The notes: generated from the sequence alone by a model not told the origin. A stretch of 64,000 bases of DNA from Hippea jasoniae (GCF_000744435.1 NZ_JQLX01000014.1:62001-126000); one strand, 5' to 3'. Shown: positions 34,034-45,039, numbered from the stretch's first letter. Program-made: numbers and translations.

Positions 34034-35242
34034 ATGTTTTTACTGGGAAGAAAAAAGGAAGAGCAGACTACCTTGCAGTCAAATGTGGTTGATAGATTTG
34101 TAGATGAAGTGTTAAGGGATAAAGAAAAAGAGCTATCCAATGAGGATAAAAATATACTTAAACAGGGTAATTTTATTGAAAAAATAGAAAAGCTCCTTGA
34201 GATTCTGTATATGGATGTTTACAGTTGGCGGTTCTTTAGAGAGAACTTTTTTATTATATTTGCAGTGAGTCCGCAGAGGAGATTTCTTTATTTTAATAAG
34301 GCTTTTGAGGAGATTACAGGTTTTAGTAGAAATGAACTTTTAAATGTTGATTCAGCTGCAAAGATTCTCTGGCCTCAAAATCCGCCTGAGTGTTATGTAT
34401 GTAAGATTGTAATGCGCTCTCTCAATGAGCAGCGGGTTGTTGTGGAAGAAGCCAAGATTGCAAACAGAAACGGTGAGATTATACCTGTAATGGTTAACGC
34501 TATGCCGATTGTGAAAGATGGCAGTGTCGTTTATATTTATGTGATATTGAGGGATTTAAGGGAAGAAGTTAAAAAGAGAGAGGAGTATTTAAGAGAAAAT
34601 GTTGAATATATCAGCAGTATATTGAATAGAGTAGCAGAGGGCGATATAGCTGAGAAGATTTATATAGAGGAGGATAATCAACTCAAAGCACTTGAGGCAC
34701 CAATAAATGCCATAATTGAGAGTCTTCAGACGGTGGTTGGCGGTATTAAATCCTCAGCGGAAGTGGCTGATAATATTGCCAGTGATGTTAAAGGTAATGT
34801 TGAGCAGGTTGAAAAGTGGAATAACGAGATATTCTTAAAATCCCAATCAGAACTTACACAGCTTGCAAAGCAGCTGGGTAAGGCAACAGCAAACATAGAA
34901 AATATCGTGAATCTAATTAGGGATATAGCAGAGCAAACAAATCTACTGGCTCTGAATGCCGCAATTGAGGCAGCCCGCGCTGGTGAGGCTGGACGAGGCT
35001 TTGCCGTTGTAGCAGATGAAGTGAGAAATCTTGCAGAAAAAAGTCAAAGGGCAACAGGTGATATAGCAGAAGCCATTAAGGCCATAGAAAACAGTGCAAA
35101 TCAGATGATAGATAAAATAGAGGTAAACAGCGAGTTTTCCAATCAGTTGATAGGTACAGTTTCATCACTGAGAGATAATATCGAGGCATTGAATCAACAC
35201 ATAAAAGAGTTAATGGATAGCGTTTCTGTATTTAATGTATGA
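34034..35242 (+). CDS. Soluble PAS-containing methyl-accepting chemotaxis-like protein
   Basis: Cytoplasmic receptor of 402 residues with no membrane helix. A PAS domain (about 75-180: LYFNKAFEEITGFSR) contains a CYVC pair (near 116-119), then a HAMP-like stretch (AEGDIAEKI). The signalling hairpin tip [19 protein letters not shown] is intact, but the hairpin arms are much shorter than in the transmembrane receptor at 18667. It may signal redox or ligand state to CheA or to another partner. It is three bases from the DUF2914 gene and eleven bases before leuC. Confidence 0.85.
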   Translation: MFLLGRKKEEQTTLQSNVVDRFVDEVLRDKEKELSNEDKNILKQGNFIEKIEKLLEILYMDVYSWRFFRENFFIIFAVSPQRRFLYFNKAFEEITGFSRNELLNVDSAAKILWPQNPPECYVCKIVMRSLNEQRVVVEEAKIANRNGEIIPVMVNAMPIVKDGSVVYIYVILRDLREEVKKREEYLRENVEYISSILNRVAEGDIAEKIYIEEDNQLKALEAPINAIIESLQTVVGGIKSSAEVADNIASDVKGNVEQVEKWNNEIFLKSQSELTQLAKQLGKATANIENIVNLIRDIAEQTNLLALNAAIEAARAGEAGRGFAVVADEVRNLAEKSQRATGDIAEAIKAIENSANQMIDKIEVNSEFSNQLIGTVSSLRDNIEALNQHIKELMDSVSVFNV

Positions 35243-35253
35243 GGGGTGAGGCT

Positions 35254-36525
35254 ATGGGAATGACGATTTCTCAAAAGATTCTTGCAAAAAAGAGCAATAA
35301 AAAGGAGGTAAAAGCAGGGGAGATTGTGCTTGCAGATGTTGACTTAGCTTTTGCAAACGATATTACAGCACCAATTGCCATCGATTTTGTAAAAAGGTTG
35401 GGTGTTGATCTGTTTGATAAAGATAAAGTGGCGCTTATTCCTGATCATTTCACGCCAAACAAGGATATTAACTCAGCCAACCAGTGTAAGCTGATGAGGG
35501 ATTTTGTTAAAGAAAGAAACCTGCCTCACTACTGGGAAACGGGCGAGGTGGGCATTGAGCATGCACTTTTGCCCGAGCAGGGTTTTATTAAGCCCGGTAT
35601 GCTTGTTGTTGGTGCAGACTCACACACCTGCACGCATGGGGCTTTAGGGGCTTTTGCAACAGGTATGGGCTCAACGGATGTGGGTTTTGCCTTTGCTACG
35701 GGAAAAAGCTGGTTTAGAGTGCCATCATCGATAAAGATTAACTATTCAGGAAAAAGAAAGAGATGGGTTGGTGGTAAGGATTTAATACTCTATACGATCG
35801 GCAAAATAGGCGTGGCAGGTGCTTTGTATAAATCTCTTGAATTTATCGGGGAGGCGATTAGAAATCTTCCAATGGAAGATAGGCTTACGATGTGCAATAT
35901 GGCAATTGAAGCCGGTGCAAAAAACGGCATTGTAGAGCCGGATAATATAACGGTGGAATATTTGAAAGAAAAGGGTGTATTGCCTGATCAGTATGAGATA
36001 ATAAAAAGCGATGATGATGCCGATTATGATGAGATTATAGATATTGATGTTGATGATGTTGCCCCTCAGGTTGCATTCCCCCACCTACCTGAAAATGCTA
36101 TTGCCGTTGATGATATTAAAGAGGATATAAAAATCGATCAGGCGTTTATTGGCTCATGCACCAACGGCAGAATCAGTGATTTAAGAGAGGCAGCAAGGGT
36201 TTTGAAAAACAACAGGGTGGCTAAATATGTTAGACTTATAATTATACCAGCAACGGTTGAAGTGTATAAACAGGCTCTAAAAGAGGGTTTGTTTGACATA
36301 TTTTTAGAGGCTGGTGCTGTTGTCTCAACGCCCACATGCGGTCCATGTCTGGGTGGGTATATGGGCATTTTAGCAGATGGAGAGGTGTGTATTTCTACAT
36401 CAAACAGAAACTTTGTGGGTAGAATGGGCTCTAAAAAGGCGTTTGTTTATCTATCAAGCCCTGCTGTGGCTGCGGCAAGTGCAGTTGCAGGAAGAATCGT
36501 TCATCCTGATGAGGTGGTTAAATGA
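35254..36525 (+). CDS. leuC: 3-isopropylmalate dehydratase large subunit (LeuC)
   Basis: Fe-S subunit that isomerises 2- to 3-isopropylmalate in leucine synthesis. At 423 residues it is the short form typical of thermophiles and archaea. Cluster cysteines are visible in [21 protein letters not shown] and [11 protein letters not shown] homoaconitase-type role is possible for the short form, but leuD and leuB follow directly. I chose ATG 35254 after GAGGGGTGAGG; ATG 35260 is also possible. The gene lacks a partner leuA in the window. Confidence 0.93.
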   Translation: MGMTISQKILAKKSNKKEVKAGEIVLADVDLAFANDITAPIAIDFVKRLGVDLFDKDKVALIPDHFTPNKDINSANQCKLMRDFVKERNLPHYWETGEVGIEHALLPEQGFIKPGMLVVGADSHTCTHGALGAFATGMGSTDVGFAFATGKSWFRVPSSIKINYSGKRKRWVGGKDLILYTIGKIGVAGALYKSLEFIGEAIRNLPMEDRLTMCNMAIEAGAKNGIVEPDNITVEYLKEKGVLPDQYEIIKSDDDADYDEIIDIDVDDVAPQVAFPHLPENAIAVDDIKEDIKIDQAFIGSCTNGRISDLREAARVLKNNRVAKYVRLIIIPATVEVYKQALKEGLFDIFLEAGAVVSTPTCGPCLGGYMGILADGEVCISTSNRNFVGRMGSKKAFVYLSSPAVAAASAVAGRIVHPDEVVK

Positions 36526-37013
36526 TTTTTAAAGGTAAAGTGTTTAAATATGGTGATAATGTTGACACAGATGTGATAATCCCTGCGCGATACCTCAATA
36601 CATCAGATCCAGAGGAGTTAGCAAAACATTGTATGGAGGATATAGACGAAAATTTCGTTAAGAATGTGAAAGCGGGTGATATTATTGTAGCAGGTGAGAA
36701 TTTTGGCTCTGGCTCAAGCAGAGAGCATGCACCGATTGCCATAAAAGCAAGCGGTATTGCCTGTGTTGTAGCTAAATCTTTTGCGCGTATATTCTATAGA
36801 AATTCGTTTAATATAGGCTTGCCGATACTTGAATCAAATGTTGTGGATTTTGTTGAATACGGTGATGAGATTGAGGTTGATACTCAAAAAGGCACAATAA
36901 AACTGCTAAAAAACGATAAAATTTTCAAATCCTCCGTGATTCCTGAGTTTATGGTTCAGCTGATAGAAAGCGGTGGTTTGTTTGGATATGCTAAAAAACT
37001 TTTAAATCTGTGA
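36522..37013 (+). CDS. leuD: 3-isopropylmalate dehydratase small subunit (LeuD)
   Basis: Swivelling small subunit of isopropylmalate isomerase (163 residues). It carries the family motifs [11 protein letters not shown] near residue 14 and [14 protein letters not shown] near 55, which bind substrate and support the cluster subunit. It overlaps leuC by four bases (ATGA), as expected for a stoichiometric complex, and leuB starts eight bases after it. Confidence 0.95.
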   Translation: MIFKGKVFKYGDNVDTDVIIPARYLNTSDPEELAKHCMEDIDENFVKNVKAGDIIVAGENFGSGSSREHAPIAIKASGIACVVAKSFARIFYRNSFNIGLPILESNVVDFVEYGDEIEVDTQKGTIKLLKNDKIFKSSVIPEFMVQLIESGGLFGYAKKLLNL

Positions 37014-37021
37014 GGTGAGAG

Positions 37022-38104
37022 ATGGCTGAGTTTAAAATAGCCGTAATGGAAGGTGATGGCATTGGGCCTGAGATAGTTGCAGAGGGGATAAAGGTGCTGA
37101 ATGAGATTGCATCAAAATTTAACCACAGGTTTCAATACGAGTATGTGTATGTAGGTGGATGCGCCATAGATAGATTTGGAGAGCCCTTACCACAAAGTGA
37201 GGTTGATAAGATTCTATCATGCGATGCGTTGTTTTTTGGTTCTGTTGGTGGGCCAAAATGGGATAATCTGCCGCAGGATAAAAAACCAGAAGCTGGGCTT
37301 TTAGGTATCAGAAAAGCCCTTGGTGCTTTTGCCAATCTAAGACCAGCCAAGGTGTTTGATGAGTTGATCGATGCAAGCACCTTAAAACCCGATGTTATAA
37401 GAGGCATAGATATTTTAGTTGTCAGGGAACTAACAGGCGGTATCTATTTTGGAAAACCAAAAGGTATTTTTGAGGAAAACGGCACAAAAAAGGCTCTCAA
37501 TACGATGGTTTATACATACGAGGAGATCGAAAGGATTGTTAGACTGGCTTTTGAGCTTGCTCGCTTAAGAGGAAAAAAACTAACAAGCGTGGATAAAGCC
37601 AATGTGCTTGATGTTTCTCAGTTCTGGCGCGATGTAGTGGAAGAGGTGGCCAAAGATTATCCCGATGTGGAATACAATCACATGCTTGTGGATAACGCTG
37701 CCATGCAGCTTGTGAGGAATCCAAAACAGTTTGATGTTATCGTAACGGGCAACATCTTCGGTGATATTCTATCGGATGAGGCAAGTATGCTCACAGGATC
37801 AATTGGAATGCTGCCCAGTGCTTCAATAGGCGGCAGAGTGGGTATGTTTGAACCCATTCATGGTTCAGCTCCAGATATTGCAGGATTGGGTATAGCAAAC
37901 CCTATAGCCCAGATAGAATCTGCTGCCATGATGCTTAAGTATGGCTTAAAGCTTACCAAAGAGGCTGAAACGATTGAAAAGGCCGTTGATTTAGTGTTAA
38001 AAATGGGTTATAGAACCCCCGATATCTACAGTGAGGGCAAAAGAAAGGTGAACACGCAGCAGATGGGTGATTTAATTGCAAAAGCGATAGGTGATGTTGC
38101 ATGA
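37022..38104 (+). CDS. leuB: 3-isopropylmalate dehydrogenase (LeuB)
   Basis: NAD-dependent oxidative decarboxylation of 3-isopropylmalate. The protein has 360 residues, the usual bacterial length. Visible: GDGIGPEI (10-17), FGSVGGPKWDNLP, the substrate-binding RELTGGIYFG, and SDEASMLTGSIGMLPSAS with the Mg2+-binding Asp and adenine-site GSAPDIAG. AGGTGAG precedes the ATG. It is part of leuCDB and overlaps a phosphoesterase gene by four bases. Confidence 0.96.
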   Translation: MAEFKIAVMEGDGIGPEIVAEGIKVLNEIASKFNHRFQYEYVYVGGCAIDRFGEPLPQSEVDKILSCDALFFGSVGGPKWDNLPQDKKPEAGLLGIRKALGAFANLRPAKVFDELIDASTLKPDVIRGIDILVVRELTGGIYFGKPKGIFEENGTKKALNTMVYTYEEIERIVRLAFELARLRGKKLTSVDKANVLDVSQFWRDVVEEVAKDYPDVEYNHMLVDNAAMQLVRNPKQFDVIVTGNIFGDILSDEASMLTGSIGMLPSASIGGRVGMFEPIHGSAPDIAGLGIANPIAQIESAAMMLKYGLKLTKEAETIEKAVDLVLKMGYRTPDIYSEGKRKVNTQQMGDLIAKAIGDVA

Positions 38105-38574
38105 AAATAGGCATTATTTCGGATTCACACGACAATATCGATGCCATAGCAAAGGCCGTTGAGATACTCAACAACAGTAATGTTGATTTGACTATTCATC
38201 TTGGCGATATAGTATCTCCTTTTTGTTTTGATTGGTTTAAAAAATTGAGAAGTGATTTTTTGGGTGTTTTTGGCAACAACGACGGAGAGGTGTTGTTTTT
38301 AGATAAAAAAAGCGAAGGGGTTCTGCATAAGCCACCGTTTGAGGTTGAAATAGACAGAAAGGAGTTTATTTTAATGCATGAGCCTTTTGGCATTGAAAAG
38401 CTCAAAACCCAGTATGACTATGTGTTGTATGGTCATCTGCATAAGGTTGACATAAGAAAAACAGATAGGGGTTGTATCATAAATCCCGGGGAGCTTTGTG
38501 GATGTCTGACAAAGAAACGCACAATGGTGATTCTAAATACAACAGACAATCAGACTCAACTGATCACTGTTTAG
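38101..38574 (+). CDS. YfcE/MJ0936-family metallophosphoesterase
   Basis: Cytoplasmic metal-dependent phosphodiesterase of 157 residues. It has the five metallophosphoesterase blocks: ISDSHDN, HLGDIVS, GNNDGE, LMHEPFG and LYGHLHK (His metal ligands), ending with the family's NPGELCG-like segment. The substrate is unknown. It overlaps leuB by four bases at its start, and at its end the engB gene by 73 bases in another frame. Confidence 0.9.
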   Translation: MKIGIISDSHDNIDAIAKAVEILNNSNVDLTIHLGDIVSPFCFDWFKKLRSDFLGVFGNNDGEVLFLDKKSEGVLHKPPFEVEIDRKEFILMHEPFGIEKLKTQYDYVLYGHLHKVDIRKTDRGCIINPGELCGCLTKKRTMVILNTTDNQTQLITV

Positions 38575-39146
38575 CATTTAAAAAAGCTACCTTTGAGGGC
38601 AGTTTTGATTCTGCTGCCCGTCTTTTGCCTCTAAATCAGTTTGCCTTTGCTGGCAGGAGCAATGTGGGCAAATCGTCTCTAATAAACGCAATTTTAAATA
38701 GAAAAATAGCATATGTAAGCAAAAACCCCGGAAAAACAACCATGATAAACGCAATAAGGGTGTATGACACAAAGAGGCAATTCTTTTTAATAGACCTACC
38801 CGGCTATGGTTATGCCAGACGCTCAAAGACGATGCGTAATAACTGGAGGAAAACAATAGAAGATTACTTAATTCAGGCCAATCTGCTTAAGCATGTATTT
38901 GTTTTGATAGATGCCCGCCACAGCCTTATGGAATCTGATGCGATGTTTCTTGACTGGCTTAAGTATTTTAATCGTCCCTATAGCGTTATTCTGACAAAAA
39001 CAGACCTTGCAAGACAGAGTGATATATCTACTCTTTTGAAGCAGCTAAAACCCTATATTAATGATAACTACTTTTTAACATCATCAAAAAAGAAAAAGGG
39101 TATATCAAAACTCTGTGATTTTATAAGGAAACTTGCCTTTTTATAA
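38502..39146 (+). CDS. engB: Ribosome-biogenesis GTPase EngB/YsxC
   Basis: Essential GTPase for 50S assembly (214 residues). The G motifs are clear: GRSNVGKSS (G1), [11 protein letters not shown] (G3) and TKTD (G4), with the circular EngB layout. The first 40 residues are longer than usual. The ATG at 38502 has GGGGAG seven bases upstream, and there is no other usable start before the conserved FAFAGRSN, so the 73-base overlap with the phosphoesterase gene seems real. The end overlaps the convergent hslU by six bases. Confidence 0.93.
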   Translation: MSDKETHNGDSKYNRQSDSTDHCLAFKKATFEGSFDSAARLLPLNQFAFAGRSNVGKSSLINAILNRKIAYVSKNPGKTTMINAIRVYDTKRQFFLIDLPGYGYARRSKTMRNNWRKTIEDYLIQANLLKHVFVLIDARHSLMESDAMFLDWLKYFNRPYSVILTKTDLARQSDISTLLKQLKPYINDNYFLTSSKKKKGISKLCDFIRKLAFL

Positions 39147-40490
39147 AATATACCTGCTTAAATCCCTGTTTTGAGCAATATCGGAGAGTTTCATCTCGAC
39201 ATATTTATCGTCTATGGTGATTTCTTTCTGAGGTAGATCTGGTGCTTCAAACGATATATCCTCAAGGAGTTTTTCAAGCAGTGTATGAAGCCTCCTTGCA
39301 CCTATATTTTCGGTTTCTTTGTTGATTTTTTCTGCAAGTTCTGCAAGTTTTTCTATTGCACTGTCGCTGAATTTTAACTGTATGCCTTCTGTTTCAAGCA
39401 AAGCCTGATACTGCTTTATCAGTGCATTTTTGGGTTCTGTTAAGATGCGTATAAAATCCTCTTTCTTTAGCGGCTTTAGTTCAACCCTGATGGGAAATCT
39501 GCCCTGCAGCTCGGGTATCATGTCGGATGGTTTTGCCTGATGAAATGCACCTGCTGCAATAAAGAGTATATGGTCTGTTTTTATAACACCGTAGCGTGTG
39601 TTTACACTTGAGCCCTCAACGATAGGCAAAAGGTCTCTTTGGACGCCCTCTCTTGATACATCAGCGCCCGTTGTGTTGCCTTTTGAGATGATTTTGTCGA
39701 TTTCATCGATAAAAACGATGCCGTCATTTGATGCTTTCTCTATGGCTTTTTCCTTTACCTTGTCTTTGTCGATGAGTTTCTGGGCTTCCTCATCCTTCAA
39801 AATCCTCAAGGCCTCTTTTACCGTGACTTTTCTTGTTTTTTTCTTTGAAGGAAGGATGTTGTCTATCATATCCTTTAGTGATGAGTCCAATTCATCGATA
39901 GGGGCTGCTGCAACCTCTATAAAAGGCACAAACTGCTCAGGTCTTTGCGGATTGATGGTGATTTCTATGATTTTTTCATCAAGTTCACCGTTTAGCAGTT
40001 TTTCCTTGAATTTTTCTCTTGTTTTTGATATGCGCTCCTCTTCCTCTGTTGAGTAGATTGAGCGTTTCTTTAGGGGTGGCACAAGGATATCCAAAACACG
40101 CTCAACTGCCTCTTTTTGAGCTTTATCTTCAACCTTTTTGAGTTCCTCGTTTTTTACGATTTCATAGCTGATTCTTGCAAGGTCTCTGATGATAGATTCC
40201 ACATCCCGTCCTACATATCCCACTTCGGTGAATTTACTTGCCTCTACTTTAACAAAAGGGGCGTTTGTTATTTTTGCAATTCTCCTTGCAATCTCTGTTT
40301 TTCCCACACCCGTTGGTCCGATCATGAGAATGTTTTTTGGTGTAATATCGTCTTTTATTTCACCTTCAACCCTTTGTCTTCTATATCTGCTTCTTAAGGC
40401 TATCGCTATAGCTTTCTTTGCTTCTTTTTGGCCAACTATGTATTTATCAAGAAGTTCCACTATCTTTTTGGGTGTGAGATGCTCTTCCAT
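39141..40490 (-). CDS. hslU: HslUV protease ATPase subunit
   Basis: AAA+ unfoldase of the HslUV (ClpYQ) protease (449 residues). Walker [17 protein letters not shown] is at about 54-69; the pore loop (EVGYVGRD) follows; the inserted I-domain (about 105-240) separates it from Walker [10 protein letters not shown]. The C-terminus ends DLSRYIL, the tail that activates HslV. It is the last of the tig-clpP-clpX-hslV-hslU genes; its start directly abuts the hslV stop. Confidence 0.96.
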   Translation of the reverse strand: MEEHLTPKKIVELLDKYIVGQKEAKKAIAIALRSRYRRQRVEGEIKDDITPKNILMIGPTGVGKTEIARRIAKITNAPFVKVEASKFTEVGYVGRDVESIIRDLARISYEIVKNEELKKVEDKAQKEAVERVLDILVPPLKKRSIYSTEEEERISKTREKFKEKLLNGELDEKIIEITINPQRPEQFVPFIEVAAAPIDELDSSLKDMIDNILPSKKKTRKVTVKEALRILKDEEAQKLIDKDKVKEKAIEKASNDGIVFIDEIDKIISKGNTTGADVSREGVQRDLLPIVEGSSVNTRYGVIKTDHILFIAAGAFHQAKPSDMIPELQGRFPIRVELKPLKKEDFIRILTEPKNALIKQYQALLETEGIQLKFSDSAIEKLAELAEKINKETENIGARRLHTLLEKLLEDISFEAPDLPQKEITIDDKYVEMKLSDIAQNRDLSRYIL

Positions 40491-41027
40491 TTAATCCCCC
40501 AGTGTTTCTATTGTTATGTTGTCGTTTGTGTATATACATATGGATGAGGCTATTTTGAGTGATTCTTTGACGATTTCTACTGCTGAAAGGTTTGAGAATT
40601 TAAGAAGGGCATAGGCAGCAGAAAGTGCGTAATTGCCACCAGAACCTATTGCAACAACCTCGTTGTCTGGGGAAACCACATCCCCGTTGCCCGAGATCAG
40701 ATATGTTGTTGAGTTGTCTGCAGCAATAAGCATCGCCTCAAGGCGTCTTAGCACCTTATCTGTTCGCCAATCCTTGGCAAGCTCAACTGCTGCACGCGTC
40801 AGGTTTCCCCCATATTCGTTGAGTTTGTCTTCCAATTTTTCAAACAGTGTAAAGGCATCGGCTGTTGAGCCTGCAAAACCCACGATTACGCTATCGTTGT
40901 AGAGTTTTCTAATCTTTTTGGCCTTTGCTTTAACAACCGTATTACCCAAAGTTACCTGACCATCGCCACCTATGGCTGTTATATTGTCTTTCCTTAAGCA
41001 GATGATTGTTGTTCCTTTTAGCTCCAT
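40491..41027 (-). CDS. hslV: HslUV protease proteolytic subunit
   Basis: Proteasome-like peptidase (178 residues). The N-terminal Thr nucleophile of the mature enzyme is in [12 protein letters not shown] (Thr6 after a short propeptide); the GSGG and [12 protein letters not shown] segments are conserved. It forms rings capped by HslU, encoded immediately downstream. Its start codon overlaps the stop of clpX by one base. Confidence 0.95.
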   Translation of the reverse strand: MELKGTTIICLRKDNITAIGGDGQVTLGNTVVKAKAKKIRKLYNDSVIVGFAGSTADAFTLFEKLEDKLNEYGGNLTRAAVELAKDWRTDKVLRRLEAMLIAADNSTTYLISGNGDVVSPDNEVVAIGSGGNYALSAAYALLKFSNLSAVEIVKESLKIASSICIYTNDNITIETLGD

Positions 41028-42286
41028 TATGCGCTCTTTTTACTCTTTTTAACTAAAATGGGCGGTTTGTTTTCTTCAATAACCTCTCTGTTTATAATGC
41101 ACTCCTCTATATTTTTCATCGATGGCACTTTATACATGACATCAACCATAATCTCTTCCATGATGCTCCTTAAGCCCCTTGCTCCCACTTTTCTTAAAAT
41201 TGCCTTCCTTGCTATGGCTTTTAGGGCATCATCTGTTATTGTGAGCTTTACATTATCCATCTTTAACATTCTTGTATATTGCTTAACAAGGGCGTTTTTG
41301 GGCTCTGTGAGGATTCTTACCAACTCATCCTCTGTAAGCTCCTGCAGCGTTGCAACCACATGCAACCTGCCTATAAGCTCGGGTATTAAGCCGTATTTCA
41401 TTAAGTCCTCTGGTGTTACCTGTTTGAGCAGATTGTATTTCTCCTGCTTATCTACTACCACAGGATTGGTGAAACCTATACTCTTTTTGCTGATCCTTCT
41501 TGCAATGATGTTTTCTAATCCTTCAAATGCACCACCGCAGATAAACAGTATATTTGTTGTGTCAACCTGAATAAATTCCTGCTGTGGGTGTTTTCTTCCA
41601 CCATAGGGTGGCACATTAACCACGCTACCCTCGATGAGTTTTAATAACGCCTGTTGCACTCCCTCACCGGATACATCCCTTGTGATTGAAGGGTTTTCGC
41701 TTTTTCTTGAAATTTTATCGATCTCATCTATGTAAACGATACCTTTCTGAGCCAATGCTACATTGTAGTCAGCTGCCTGCAGCAGCCTCACAAGGATATT
41801 TTCTACATCTTCACCAACATAGCCAGCCTCTGTCAGGCTTGTGGCATCTGCTATGGCAAACGGCACATCAAGTATTTTGGCTAAAGTTTTAGCAATAAGG
41901 GTTTTGCCCGTGCCTGTGGGGCCAATAAGCAAGATATTACTCTTTTCAAGCTCCACATCATCCTTTTTCTTTATGCCCTTTGCATGGATTCGCTTGTAGT
42001 GGTTATATGCAGCAACAGACAATATCTTTTTTGCATCATCCTGAGAAATAATGTATTCATCCAATTTCTCTTTAATCTGTTGCGGTGTTAGAATGTTGAA
42101 TTTATCATCCTTTGTTTTTGAAAGCTCCTCATCCTCTGCCAATATATCCTCACACAAAGCCACGCACTCATCGCAGATGTATACGCCAGGTCCTGCAATG
42201 AGTTTTCTTACCTCATCCTGCGTTCTACCACAGAATGAGCATCTCAAAGGCCCCTGAGGTCTATCGGAGCTACCCATTGTTTTCAT
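41027..42286 (-). CDS. clpX: ATP-dependent Clp protease ATP-binding subunit ClpX
   Basis: AAA+ unfoldase of ClpXP (419 residues). The N-terminal zinc-binding domain shows CSFCG (about 16-20) and CDEC (about 38-41); Walker A is [12 protein letters not shown], the pore loop [10 protein letters not shown], Walker [10 protein letters not shown]. The IGF-type loop that docks into ClpP is SIGFTN. The start overlaps clpP by 17 bases. Confidence 0.97.
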   Translation of the reverse strand: MKTMGSSDRPQGPLRCSFCGRTQDEVRKLIAGPGVYICDECVALCEDILAEDEELSKTKDDKFNILTPQQIKEKLDEYIISQDDAKKILSVAAYNHYKRIHAKGIKKKDDVELEKSNILLIGPTGTGKTLIAKTLAKILDVPFAIADATSLTEAGYVGEDVENILVRLLQAADYNVALAQKGIVYIDEIDKISRKSENPSITRDVSGEGVQQALLKLIEGSVVNVPPYGGRKHPQQEFIQVDTTNILFICGGAFEGLENIIARRISKKSIGFTNPVVVDKQEKYNLLKQVTPEDLMKYGLIPELIGRLHVVATLQELTEDELVRILTEPKNALVKQYTRMLKMDNVKLTITDDALKAIARKAILRKVGARGLRSIMEEIMVDVMYKVPSMKNIEECIINREVIEENKPPILVKKSKKSA

Positions 42287-42884
42287 CTGTTTTCTCCTCT
42301 TCTTCTCTTGAATAGATAATTCTATCGATTATCCCGTATTTTAATGCCTCATTGGCATCCATAAAATAATCCCTTTCTGTATCTTTTTCAATGGTTTTAA
42401 GTCTTTTGCCTGTGTGTTTTGCCAGTATCTCATTGAGAATCTTTTTAAGACGCAGAATCTCCTTTGCGTGTATTTCAATCTCTGTTGCCTGACCTGTGAT
42501 GCCTCCTATAGGCTGATGGATCATTATGCGGGCATGGGGGAGTGAATATCTTTTGCCCTTTGTGCCGCTTGCAAGCAGTAATGCGCCCATGCTTGCTGCA
42601 GATCCTATACATATCGTTGTCACATCGCATTTTATATATTGTATTGTATCATAAATTGCAAGACCGGCTGTTACACTGCCGCCGGGTGAGTTGATATATA
42701 GAAAGATATCTTTATCCGGGTCTTCGCTTTCTAAGAATAATAGCTGACTTACGATAATACTGCTTGTATCATCGTTTATTTCACCGTTGAGCATAACGAT
42801 ACGATCCTTTAATAGGCGCGAATAGATGTCGTATGCCCTTTCTCCCTGTGGTGTTTTTTCTATGACAATTGGTATTAAGTTCAT
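42270..42884 (-). CDS. clpP: ATP-dependent Clp protease proteolytic subunit ClpP
   Basis: Serine protease of ClpXP/ClpAP (204 residues). The catalytic Ser lies in [11 protein letters not shown] (about 98), the His in HARIMIHQP (about 123) and the Asp in DTERDYFM (about 172). The N-terminal [20 protein letters not shown] is classic for ClpP with a short propeptide. It overlaps tig by four bases and clpX by 17. Confidence 0.97.
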   Translation of the reverse strand: MNLIPIVIEKTPQGERAYDIYSRLLKDRIVMLNGEINDDTSSIIVSQLLFLESEDPDKDIFLYINSPGGSVTAGLAIYDTIQYIKCDVTTICIGSAASMGALLLASGTKGKRYSLPHARIMIHQPIGGITGQATEIEIHAKEILRLKKILNEILAKHTGKRLKTIEKDTERDYFMDANEALKYGIIDRIIYSREEEEKTDENNG

Positions 42885-44224
42885 GTTTTTTCAACCTCTT
42901 CTTTTGCTTCTTGAGGGTTTTGTTCTTTTTCCTCTTTGGCCTCAATAATCTTTGCGTTTTTATAAACAAGATCCAAAGCTTTGTCGCCTAAGATCTCCAT
43001 CTGAATTACAGGCAGTAAGCCTTTTTCCTGATACTCTTTGTAAACCTCATCAAACGGTTTTCTCTGGGCGTTTGCATCCCTTGAGATGACATCGTTGATT
43101 TCCTCAGAACTTACATCAAGCCCCTCTTTTTCAGCTATTTTCAAAAGAACAAATGTTGCTTTAACCCTTTTTCTTGCCTCAGGCTCAAATTTTTCCCTCA
43201 AAGCAGCGGGTTTAAACTCATCTGTTGAAATATCCACACCCATGTAATACATGTTCTTTACATATTCCATAATCATTTGATTGGCTTCATTATTTACCAA
43301 ACTTTCAGGCAGATCAAAATCGTATTGCTCAAGCAGTTTATCTAAAAGCTCATCCTTCTGCCTTTCTACCTCTTCTTTTTCTTTGTTTTCTTTTAATCTT
43401 TTTTTAACATCCTCAATTAAGTCATCTACAGAGTTAAACTCCTTGTTGATCTTTTTTGCAAGCTCATCATCTACTTCAGGCAGAATGCGTTTTTTAACCG
43501 ATTTGACCTTTATTTTGAAGATTACATCTTTGCCCTTCAAAGCTCTTAATGGATATTCTTTATCAAACGATGCTTCAACCTCTTTTTCCTCTCCTGCTTT
43601 CATGCCAATCAAGGCTTTTTCGATCTCCTCGATCAGCTGCTTTTTGCCCACCTCAACGGGAAGGTTATCTGATGCAAAATCGTTTATTGGGTATTTTGTA
43701 TCTTTTGTGAATGTTTTAAGCTCAATCAATGCAAAATCGCCTTCTTCTATTGCTCCTTCTTTATCCTCCAATGTAGCAAAGGCTTCTCTTAATTGATCTA
43801 TTACCTTGTCTATATCTTCCTGCTTAACCTCTATCGGTTTTGCCTTAATTTCGATGCCTTTGTATTCCTTTAGCTCAAATTCAGGTTTTATATCAACCAT
43901 GGCTGTAAAGGATAAGCCGTCGTTATCGTCCATCTTTATGTCTAAGAATACAGGATCTGAAACTGTGTCGATCTTTTCCTTCTGGATGGCAAATTCAAAG
44001 GCTTCGGCTACAAGCTCTCTCTGCGTATCCTCTTCAATCTCCTTTTTGTAGTTTCTAACTATGATTTCTCTTGGCACTTTACCTTTTCTGAATCCCTTGA
44101 TTCTAACGCTTTTTTTTAGCTCGTTGATGATTTCATCCTTTTTTTCTTTAACCTTTTTAGCATCAACCTTTATTTGAAGTTTCTTTCTTGAAGGTTTTAC
44201 ATCCTCAACTGCTACCTCTACCAT
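42881..44224 (-). CDS. tig: Trigger factor
   Basis: Ribosome-bound chaperone and peptidyl-prolyl isomerase (447 residues). The ribosome-docking signature appears as [15 protein letters not shown] (about 40-54). A PPIase (FKBP-like) domain follows (about 160-245), then a helical C-terminal chaperone domain with an acidic, Lys/Glu-rich tail. GGGAGGAAG precedes the ATG. It is first in the protease operon, a common partner of clpPX. Confidence 0.96.
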   Translation of the reverse strand: MVEVAVEDVKPSRKKLQIKVDAKKVKEKKDEIINELKKSVRIKGFRKGKVPREIIVRNYKKEIEEDTQRELVAEAFEFAIQKEKIDTVSDPVFLDIKMDDNDGLSFTAMVDIKPEFELKEYKGIEIKAKPIEVKQEDIDKVIDQLREAFATLEDKEGAIEEGDFALIELKTFTKDTKYPINDFASDNLPVEVGKKQLIEEIEKALIGMKAGEEKEVEASFDKEYPLRALKGKDVIFKIKVKSVKKRILPEVDDELAKKINKEFNSVDDLIEDVKKRLKENKEKEEVERQKDELLDKLLEQYDFDLPESLVNNEANQMIMEYVKNMYYMGVDISTDEFKPAALREKFEPEARKRVKATFVLLKIAEKEGLDVSSEEINDVISRDANAQRKPFDEVYKEYQEKGLLPVIQMEILGDKALDLVYKNAKIIEAKEEKEQNPQEAKEEVEKT

Positions 44225-44251
44225 ACTTCCTCCCGCATCTTTAGTTAGCCA

Positions 44252-44280
44252 AATATACCAAAAGAAAACCGTCTTTTCAA
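44252..44280 (-). promoter_or_regulatory. Sigma-70 promoter of the tig-clpPX-hslVU operon
   Basis: On the minus strand TTGAAA (44275-44280), 17 bases, TATATT (44252-44257). The start near 44245 leaves a leader of about 20 bases with GGGAGGAAG. No CIRCE or heat-shock-type motif is visible nearby. Confidence 0.75.
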
Positions 44281-44320
44281 TCTTGTTGACCTTTTTTTGG
44301 CTATTTAATAAGTTAAAGGT

Positions 44321-44971
44321 ATGGCAAGGGTTTTATTAATTGAGGATGATTTATACTTAGGTGAGGCAATAAGGCGCTATCTTACAAAGAACGGCCACAG
44401 CTGCGAGCTTGTTGAAGATGATAGAGAAGTAATGGCTGTTTTTTTAAATAGTGGTTTTGATATAGTTGTGCTGGATTTGATTTTAAAGTTTAGCAGAGGT
44501 GAGGATATATTAAGACAGATCAAAGCAAAACAGGATATACCTGTTATTATTCTAACTGCAAAGGGCAGCATTGAAGATAAAGAGGTCTGCTTTGGGCTGG
44601 GTGCTGATGATTACATAACAAAGCCGTTTAATCCAAAGGAACTGCTATTAAGAATTGAGGCTGTTTTAAAAAGAAACAAAAGGAACATTATAAAATTTGG
44701 CTCTATCGAAATCGATTTAAAAACAAAAATTTTAAAAAAAGAAGGAAAACCTGTCTATCTAACAAAAAAGGAATGGGAGTTGCTCGAGTTTTTTATTAAT
44801 CATTCAGGAAAGGTGGTTGATAGCGAAACAATTCTTGTTAATGTATGGCCTGATAGTGATATCTCTTCAGATTCAATAAGAGTTTATGTTAAAAAACTCA
44901 GGGATATTTTAGGTAAAGATGTTATAAAAACGCTAAAGGGAAGGGGGTATCTGTTTTTAGTAGAAAAATAG
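44321..44971 (+). CDS. OmpR/PhoB-family response regulator
   Basis: Two-component transcription regulator of 216 residues. The receiver domain (1-115) has the acidic pair IEDD, the phosphoacceptor Asp in IVVLDLIL (near 47-54), the Thr in LTAKG and the Lys in TKPFNPKEL. A winged-helix DNA-binding domain (about 125-216) contains LTKKEWELLEFF and ends LKGRGYLF. The next gene is its likely kinase. AAAGG precedes the ATG. The regulated genes are not evident. Confidence 0.92.
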   Translation: MARVLLIEDDLYLGEAIRRYLTKNGHSCELVEDDREVMAVFLNSGFDIVVLDLILKFSRGEDILRQIKAKQDIPVIILTAKGSIEDKEVCFGLGADDYITKPFNPKELLLRIEAVLKRNKRNIIKFGSIEIDLKTKILKKEGKPVYLTKKEWELLEFFINHSGKVVDSETILVNVWPDSDISSDSIRVYVKKLRDILGKDVIKTLKGRGYLFLVEK

Positions 44972-45039
44972 CCTCCTACAGGCCGATTGTTGCTGTTTTA
45001 TTTGTTCTTGTTTTATGGCTTTCTGCTATAAATATTGTT

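Noticed and set aside
19020-35040. Near-identical short sequences in the two chemoreceptor genes (about 19070-19150 and 34930-35010, opposite strands)
   Set aside because: They encode the universally conserved receptor tip; similarity is explained by protein constraint, not by a DNA repeat.
39598-40056. 152-residue plus-strand frame inside hslU
   Set aside because: Antisense to the hslU I-domain; Ser-rich shadow without initiation signals.
41058-41570. 170-residue plus-strand frame inside clpX
   Set aside because: Antisense to the AAA+ domain of clpX, which has full family motifs; no independent signals.
43281-43796. Serine-rich 171-residue plus-strand frame inside tig
   Set aside because: Ser/Phe-rich composition comes from reading the complement of Glu/Lys codons of trigger factor; no ribosome-binding site.
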